This document shows, piece by piece, positions 57,854-64,000 of a DNA stretch of 64,000 nt. The translations under genes and the position numbers were made by a program. Where the stretch lies: contig JAJEKV010000057.1 in the NCBI GenBank assembly GCA_021234155.1, forward strand, positions 2,451,821-2,515,820, given 5' to 3'. The notes under the pieces were generated by a model. The model saw only the letters and a list, made by a program, of their open reading frames with translations. It was not told the origin of the DNA and ran no database searches. Source of the stretch: Isoetes taiwanensis. Lineage: Eukaryota; Streptophyta; Lycopodiopsida; Isoetales; Isoetaceae. Within the stretch, counting starts at the first letter, position 1, and every line of letters begins with the position of its first letter.

Positions 57854-58680
57854 TTTTTTTTTTTCAAATTTGGCACGAATCCAAGAAGTGAAAAATGAAG
57901 GCCAATATGGGGTCTTTTTCAAAAATTCTTTTTTTTCACAAGGAATCTTTTTTGATGCTTCATTTTGGCTAAAAATGGAAGTGTAATGTGATGATGTGGC
58001 AAGTTGGTGGGGTGATTTGGTAAATGGATGGTGATATAGCATTATGAAGTGATGATGTGTCAAGTAAGGTGGCAAAATAACTTTTTTCTAGCCAAAACCT
58101 TTTATGAAGTGGAGATGATGTGGATGACATGTGTGAGATGATGTGGAAGCACTTGGGTATGATGTGGCACCATGGGATGATGACATGTCACCTAGGGTAT
58201 CAAAATGACTTTACTTAGGTCAAAACTTTTGAAATAAAGTTTAGTGGTAGGTGACATGTGTTTGATGACATAGATGTGCTTGGATGATGATGTGGATGTT
58301 ATTTGGCATTTTTGAGGATGATGTGGACAATTTGGCAACCAATTTGGCATTAGTGCACATAACAATAGATCTTTTAGAGAGAGAAGATGATCTTAGACCA
58401 TGGAAAAGGCCAACTTTTGTGGAATTATTTGCTTTTTTCAAAGGTGATGGATGTATGATATGTTTTGACTAGAATAAAGACTTTTTGCCAACTTGGGCTA
58501 GGGAAAATGATGGTGAGGCATGAAAATATGAGTTATGAAGCATGCATGGTGTTTATAGATGGGATTGAGGTAGTAGGATCATGTAAGAAGCCTTGGGAAA
58601 TAGAACTCATGCCAAAATGATTTGGAACTAGCCACATACCAAAGAATCTTGAGGGGTCTTCCAAACTTCAATCTTGAGGG
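57854..58680 (-). repeat. Gypsy 3'-end copy 3, adjoining T11
   Basis: Third copy of the same 3' end: T11 at 57854-57864, then GGCACGAATC at 57872. It runs to the integrase tail-like sequence near 58620-58680, where 'gaggggtcttccaaacttcaa' is duplicated. Lies head-to-tail with Gypsy B on the minus strand. Confidence 0.65.
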
Positions 58681-58849
58681 GTCTTCCAAACTTCAAATTC
58701 AACTACGCTTGTTTGAATCTTTTCCTCTTTGCTACACTTGCATGACATCCAATGAATGTCCTTCCCTTGGTTCTTCAACAAGGTTTCTACTTGTGATATT
58801 CAAAGATGGGAGTCTTCAAACTTCTAGTTCTTGCACACATGTACTAGTC

Positions 58850-59760
58850 AAAAGTTAGACAAAGATATGCAAATTGTGTGCATTGCTCTTCTATCTTCCA
58901 AAATGTGGCAGCATTTGTTCCACTAGTGGAGCTGTTATTGAAATTCCCAAAGTCTGACTTCTGGGCGCATTGCTTGCTCTTCCAAATTGTGAAGGTTTGG
59001 CTGGCCATGACTTTTATTTGTTCCTCATAAAGAAAGCATAATTTTTCCAACTGCCTTCAAGTTTAAGCTTCCTTCTTCTAGAAGTGCAGCCACTAAACTA
59101 TCAATCGATTGTCCTGGGATATTTGTTAATGCTGCTACAAGTGGGCAAAAATATGCCGCCACTCCCTTCAATAAGACTACCATTTGATCTTCTTTAGATA
59201 CCACCGCTTTAATTATTGCAAGCTGCATTACCAAGTTGAGTATCCTGCTCAAGTATCATGCAATTGACTCTCCTAAACTCATTTGCATATCAAAGAATTG
59301 TTGCTTCAGAGATAATTCACATGCCTTTCCAGAACTGCCAAAGGCTTTCACCAATGTAATCCAATTTTCTTTGAACATACTCCTCTCCAAGGGCACGTAG
59401 TTATTGCTTTCCTATCCCTCTGGCCTGATTCTAAAAGCTTTTGAAGCATAGCAGGCCTCACTTCTATGCCATCCACTACAGGCCAGGTTGCTTCCCTCAT
59501 TAAGATCAACTGTAGCTTCATGGACCAAGTATGGTAATTTTCTCCAGTGAATTTCTCTAAAAACTTCTCCAAGAATCTTTTCAATCCCTGTGTTTGGCAT
59601 GTCATGGCCTTTGTAGAAATAGACCAAAGGATGGTTGTTGGAAGACACTCCCTCTGTTGCACGTCCTCAATTCTATTCTTTGAAATAGGCTTGATTTGTT
59701 CTCCTCCGCAACAAGCATTCATTCACCCTTTTGATTGCTAATTTCACCCTAATATTTTGG
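58850..59760 (-). pseudogene. Ty1/Copia gag, degenerate (element 2)
   Basis: Minus-strand gag of the UBN2/retrotran_gag type. The frame 59722-59348 reads 'LEKFTGENYHTWSMKLQLIL' and 'MREATWPVVDGIEVRPAM' (the 'F.G.NY..W' start of Copia gag). 59252-59025 reads 'VVLLKGVAAYFCPLVAALTN' and 'SIDSLVAALLEE', and 59050-58844 'YEEQIKVMASQTF'. A CCHC knuckle, protease and pol are missing, so only the 5' part of the element remains. Its role was particle assembly. Frame changes occur at about 59345 and 59040. Confidence 0.75.
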
Positions 59761-59802
59761 CTCCACATTTGCCTCTTCCTTGCTTTATTGCCCATCGCAA
59801 AA

Positions 59803-59815
59803 GGCTTTGATACCA
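59803..59815 (-). promoter_or_regulatory. Primer binding site (initiator tRNA-Met type)
   Basis: The reverse complement reads TGGTATCAAAGCC, close to the plant Copia primer site TGGTATCAGAGC. It lies just upstream of the gag on the same strand, so the Copia 5' LTR should lie immediately right of 59815. Confidence 0.7.
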
Positions 59816-62800
59816 TCTTAATTTAGTTATACACTTGGCTTAGAAACGAAAGATCTCATGAGAATAAGGTTTGGGCAATTGCTTGGTTACATGTCCTTCT
59901 TTTATTCAAAGGTTTTGGTCCAAACCCCGCCTAGTCCGGAATCCATGAGATTTACGATTCTTAATTCAAATCGCCAAGGAAGCGGCACACGGTTAGATCT
60001 GAAGCTATGGCGCCCACTTTGGAATTTTAGATGGAAATTTATGGAGAAGGAAATATAGTATTTGGCTATAGCAAAGAAAAGGTGAAGCTATGGCTATAGA
60101 AAAGGCCAAAGATTAGATTTGAAGCTATGGCGTCCACTTTTCTTTTAAGATCTGAGGCTGAAGCATCCAGAAAAGATATCTTCGGTGAGGCATCCAGAAA
60201 ATACATCTTCAGCAATGCTCTGTTGGTCTTGAATGGGCTCCCTTCCGTTTCTTCAAAAAAAAAAAAAACGTGTCATGCCGCTCCATATTTGGCTACATTC
60301 CATTCTTGGATAGAATGGTTGCAAAAGGTTTTGATACCATCTTACCATTGGCTTTCAAACAGGAATGCAAACCAACTTTCCTTGACGGATTGGTAATAGG
60401 CCAAACTGATATAAAAAGATATATGCATCAGGATAGATGCGACGGTTCTCTAACTTCTACAGACACGACTTTTAGCACCCGTCAAGCATCCATGTAAGTT
60501 GAATGCTTACTCAATCTAACACAGTGACCCGCTCCTGATAATGCTGGCCGTGTGACCCCACCGACCCATGCTGGAATGCCTTCAAAAAAAACCTTGGACT
60601 CATACATAGTTGCAATAACATAAGAAATGCATCGACAACCTATCCTATTGTTTAAATTTGGTTTTTCCGGGGTTCTGAAAACTTTTTGGATTTTTTTCTA
60701 GGTTGGTTTTTCTAAGGTTTTTAATGTTTTGGCTGCCGGAAAAGATTTTCGAACTTCCAAAATCTAGCATATCACCGTCTTCAAATATCCGAATTGTTTA
60801 CATCAGGCAGATATTAAAATTACCGAGCCCTCGCGAACTATGAAATATTTTCAAGGAGCATGTATAAGCTCCATTGAGCTTGAAAAGATGGAGATAAAAG
60901 TTCGACATGTTTCAATGAAGGTTGGCCAGCCTGAGAGGCCTAAGTCCAGATGGAGGAATGCTGGACGTTGTTCAATCATTGAGGTAAGATTGACTTATTT
61001 AAAAAACATAGAATGCACTGCATTTTCATGCAAAAGCAAAAAGTTTTCAATAAGGTAAGCTCAGAAGTTATATGCGGTTGATTGATTAATACATGAATGT
61101 TATGTAACTACCATTTTAAAGAATGAGCATTTGATGGAGCTGCTATAGAGTTTGACATATAGTTCTTTTAAATATCTGAAATTCTTTTAAATATCTGAAA
61201 TGACTTACCCTTCTTGCTTATAGGACATTCAAAAAACTGTCTAAGATATGAAGTATTTTTGAAGACCATGCATGTCCCATAGGGGTTGCAGCTGCAGGTA
61301 TATCCTATTTGCTTGCATGGCTGGGAAGGCCTATCAATAAAGACTTCCAAATTCATACAAGATACTATAGTTCCATGCACATGCTTAAAGTTGGGGATAA
61401 GGTGCCCCTGCAGGCTTTCTGATCCCCAATTACAAATAGTGCTGCAATGTGGGGAGGTGGCTACTCTGCGCATGCATGTATCTCAGTCCCTTGAATGTCC
61501 CTTTTTTTAAAAGATACAATAGCCTGCAAGTACCAACGTGTTATACACTTGAATTGAGGTATGTCTGATGCTATATTAAATGAAACTGAAGTCTAACATC
61601 TTATGCTTTTGTTCTAATATTAAAGCCTTTTCACAAAAAATGTTTATAGCTTAAGTGTGGTCTAAGCACCCACAACCCACCTTAAAAAGCCACGAAGTCA
61701 ATGAGCTATGGGTGTACAAACACAAGTAAGCTCTCTCGCTTTAGATTTGTAAGTTCACAAAGACACCTTTGACTTGGACTTTTTCATTCTTAGTAGTATT
61801 TTCGTTTTCTGATCACAGAGTCCTAGAGACTGTGGACAATATATTTAGCTGCGCATGAATATATCGACATGCATATTCAACTTTTATCATGAATTCTGCC
61901 ACCCTTTGCAAACAAACTTTGAACACAAAAAAGTGTTATTTAATTCATAAGGTTATGTAGTTTTTGTAGCTATTGCACGCTTTGCATGTTTAGGCAAAAA
62001 CACAAGTTTCCCAAATTTGATATATTAAAGGCCATTAGGCTTAACAAATAAAAAGTCGGATCTAGAGTACAAATAACTATAACTAGGGCCACCAAAAACA
62101 TCTCTATTCATGTGCCATTTATTTTCAAATGTTTCTGTACATCAGAAGCAGAATCCAGAGTTGCAGGCCTCAATGAAAGCATATTTGTCACTTCTATAAA
62201 TGTTGTAGCACCATCGACTGCCATGTTTATTCTAGCATCAGGTTTTAGTAATGCCTATAACTTCATTGTTGCATTGACATGCTCCAATTTTCTTATCTTC
62301 CTGCCATATATAATATTTTGCAATGGTGCTTTCTTAAGTAAGATCTTTACACCTCACATCATTTTATTCCAGGATTTTGTTTTGGATAGCAGATGTTCTA
62401 TTGGCACCATAAACAGCACCAGAGCTGTCAGAAATGAATTGTTCAACCTAGCAGCTACACTTCAGCAATCTTGACACCATACTTCCGACACAGGTCTCTC
62501 ATATATATAACTCCTCTGAAAATAAGTTTGTCCACAACTAGAAAAGGGTGGTCATATGGTAGTAGAAACTATGACATTGATTTCCAAGCTTTACTATCTC
62601 TAGCATTTTTTATCTACGATATAATATGATATCTGCAAAATCACTTCTCCTTTGTTAACAATCGACAATGAAGTCACACTTTGTACATTCAAATATAATG
62701 CAAGATCCACAACATTAACAATGTCGTATTGGAGATAAGCTCATTTTCTAAAGGAATTGACATTCTCTTTGGGGTTTATTCCACATAGGAAAACAACAAC

Positions 62801-62997
62801 CAAGCAACTCTGAAATTATTTTCGTTATGTAGCACATTCGAATCCATATTCTTTCCAACTACATTGTCGCATCGCACTTTTAAGATTTCAATCGTCACAT
62901 TTCCAACAAACAACTATGTCACTTCAAAACTACATCATAGAATGTGCTCAATATTCCTATCCCAATGGCATTAACAACTTCATTAGCTAAGATTATT
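59816..62997. other. Mixed stretch: probable Copia LTR remnant, then unassigned
   Basis: A second, degenerate primer-site-like copy ('aaggttttgataccatctta') occurs near 60323, suggesting a duplicated LTR border about 520 bp away. An A14-type tract lies near 60256. The plus-strand block at 60892-60983 before a GTAAGA donor ('KVGQPERPKSRWRNAGRC') looks exon-like but is unrecognised. Frames 61168-61473 (minus) and 62112-62474 (plus) are open but match nothing I know. Confidence 0.35.
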
Positions 62998-63099
62998 AAA
63001 TCATATCGTCATAAACTTGAATTCTAATTCATCTCCACTACTTCCAAACACAAATCATATCGTCACAAATTTCAAATATAATTCATCTCAACTACTTCC
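62998..63099. repeat. Two-copy tandem repeat (54-bp period)
   Basis: 'aaatcatatcgtca.aaa.tt' to 'aattcatct..actacttcc' occurs at 62998 and again at 63052, inside the presumptive Helitron body. Confidence 0.75.
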
Positions 63100-63246
63100 A
63101 TATCAAGACACAACAAAATGAGACTATTTGTACGTAGTCCAACAAAATACCACATACACAAAATTAATGAATTACACTTGCCTCCTCCAACCCACATCGA
63201 TTCTTCTACCCAACCATCACACAACGACCTCTTCAAATATTAAAAA

Positions 63247-63274
63247 GCCCGGCAACGCCGGGCACTATAACTAG
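63247..63274 (+). mobile_element. Helitron 3' terminus
   Basis: A perfect 7-bp-stem hairpin GCCCGGC-AAC-GCCGGGC (63247-63263) is followed by seven bases, then CTAG (63271-63274) and a T. This is the standard 3' end of plant Helitrons (hairpin, spacer, CTRR, insertion before T). I could not identify the matching 5' TC end. No Rep/helicase is seen, so it would be a non-autonomous copy extending leftward. Confidence 0.75.
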
Positions 63275-63275
63275 T

Positions 63276-64000
63276 TTATTATAATGTCCCTATTTATAAC
63301 ACATTATAACACAATTCCTATGCAACTAAAGGACAACAACCCATTATACCTACGGAGCTATACCTTTTTACAGAGAATATGAACCAGAGTATGTTGTGAC
63401 TTTAACTTAGGGTAAAGGACTAGCAAGTATTAGCTTTCTAAAGTAAATGAGGACATTAAGATGAAAGAAAGGTACAACTTCTATGGTAAGGTTATCAATG
63501 GGTTGGCATGATTGAGAAAAGTAAAACATAGATAAGGCTAGAAATTGTTTGTATGCTCCATGTCAAAAACCACGAGTCATTGTCTTCATATTAGGGACAA
63601 TGTATGGCCCATTCATTAGAATAATGGTATCCAAGAATTATTGCCCATTTGTCCAACTATTGCCCAGTTGTCCCAACACGTGATGCCTAATCATGAAGGA
63701 AAGACAATGCTTGAATGACATATAGGATGCCAAAATTGACCAAGAGGATCAAGAATAACAAGAAATGTTTAGAATATGCCAGCTGCCTTGCATAAAGTTG
63801 TAGATGATACATAAAGTTGTAGCATGATGATGGTGTACATAACGAGATATTTTTGTTGATAACTTCAATGTGGGCTACTAAATGCATTAGAATTGATAAG
63901 TATGGCCTCTAGCTAGAGGATGTTAATTGTTCTACTAGATATCGAGGGCTATCGATAAGACTTATGGCCTAGTTAGTGGACCCTTGATAAGTATGGCCTA
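63276..64000. other. Intergenic stretch with a direct repeat cut by the window end
   Basis: No gene. TTGATAAGTATGGCCT occurs at the extreme right end (63984-63999), and a near-identical copy lies about 91 bp earlier (around 63893), suggesting a tandem array continuing outside the window. Confidence 0.45.

Noticed and set aside
61168-61510. GRF-type zinc-finger or peroxiredoxin-like fragment
   Set aside because: A few residues (CNPYGTCMV, QFFECPISKKG; VGDKVPLQAF on the other strand) are suggestive, but the motif spacing does not fit either family.

Overview
The window looks like nuclear DNA from a plant with a large, repeat-rich genome, most likely a gymnosperm. The evidence is a plant-type histone H2A gene with an intron, a fragment of a plant FKBP43/53-type immunophilin with plant-style splice sites, Ty1/Copia and Ty3/Gypsy (Tat-like) pol genes, several non-LTR elements, a CACTA-type end and a Helitron-type end. 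Lineage is inferred from content only; a fern or lycophyte is not excluded. Only the H2A gene looks like an intact host gene. Nearly everything else is transposable-element sequence at different stages of decay, much of it nested.

Layout, left half. 1-4.5 kb: a broken trihelix/Myb-SANT-like gene split by a poly(A)-ended retro-insertion with a 16-bp target-site duplication, then diverged tandem repeats. 4.6-10.4 kb: a degenerate LINE on the minus strand (3' end, reverse transcriptase, endonuclease, GC-rich 5' part). 10.4-12.6 kb: four-copy tandem repeats and a hairpin. 12.6-13.2 kb: a weak hypothetical ORF. 13.6-16.5 kb: a dead pogo/CENP-B-like transposase (minus). 17.2-17.9 kb: histone H2A and its promoter. 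19-21.1 kb: a second degenerate LINE (plus) with a 30-bp G tract. 21.1-23.7 kb: a degenerate Copia element (minus).

Centre (23.7-33.3 kb), the most unusual part. A 9.65-kb composite element carries, on the plus strand, an unrecognised ~470-residue ORF, a reverse transcriptase with GIPMG and YMDD motifs that looks Penelope-like rather than LTR- or LINE-type, and a small RG-rich ORF. It is bracketed by ~0.87-kb direct repeats that are about 99% identical. The layout fits a head-to-tail copy (pseudo-LTR) arrangement. A solo LTR with a 5-bp duplication sits in the left repeat and a 5'-truncated LINE sits between ORF1 and the RT. A second element with the same boundary signature (T tract, then AGATACTTC) spans 33.3-45.3 kb, but its body is occupied by a Tat-like Gypsy element whose additional RNase H lies upstream of the RT.

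Right half (45-64 kb). Three Gypsy 3' ends terminate at the same sequence next to homopolymer tracts. Gypsy fragments at 48.9-49.8 and 57.5-57.9 kb are two parts of one pol gene, separated by a 7.6-kb insertion. That insertion ends in CACTACAAGAAAA, has a putative 3-bp duplication, and contains FKBP exons plus a second small multi-exon fragment, i.e. a candidate gene-capturing CACTA element. Further right are a Copia gag with a tRNA-Met primer site, unassigned sequence, and a Helitron 3' terminus at 63.25 kb.
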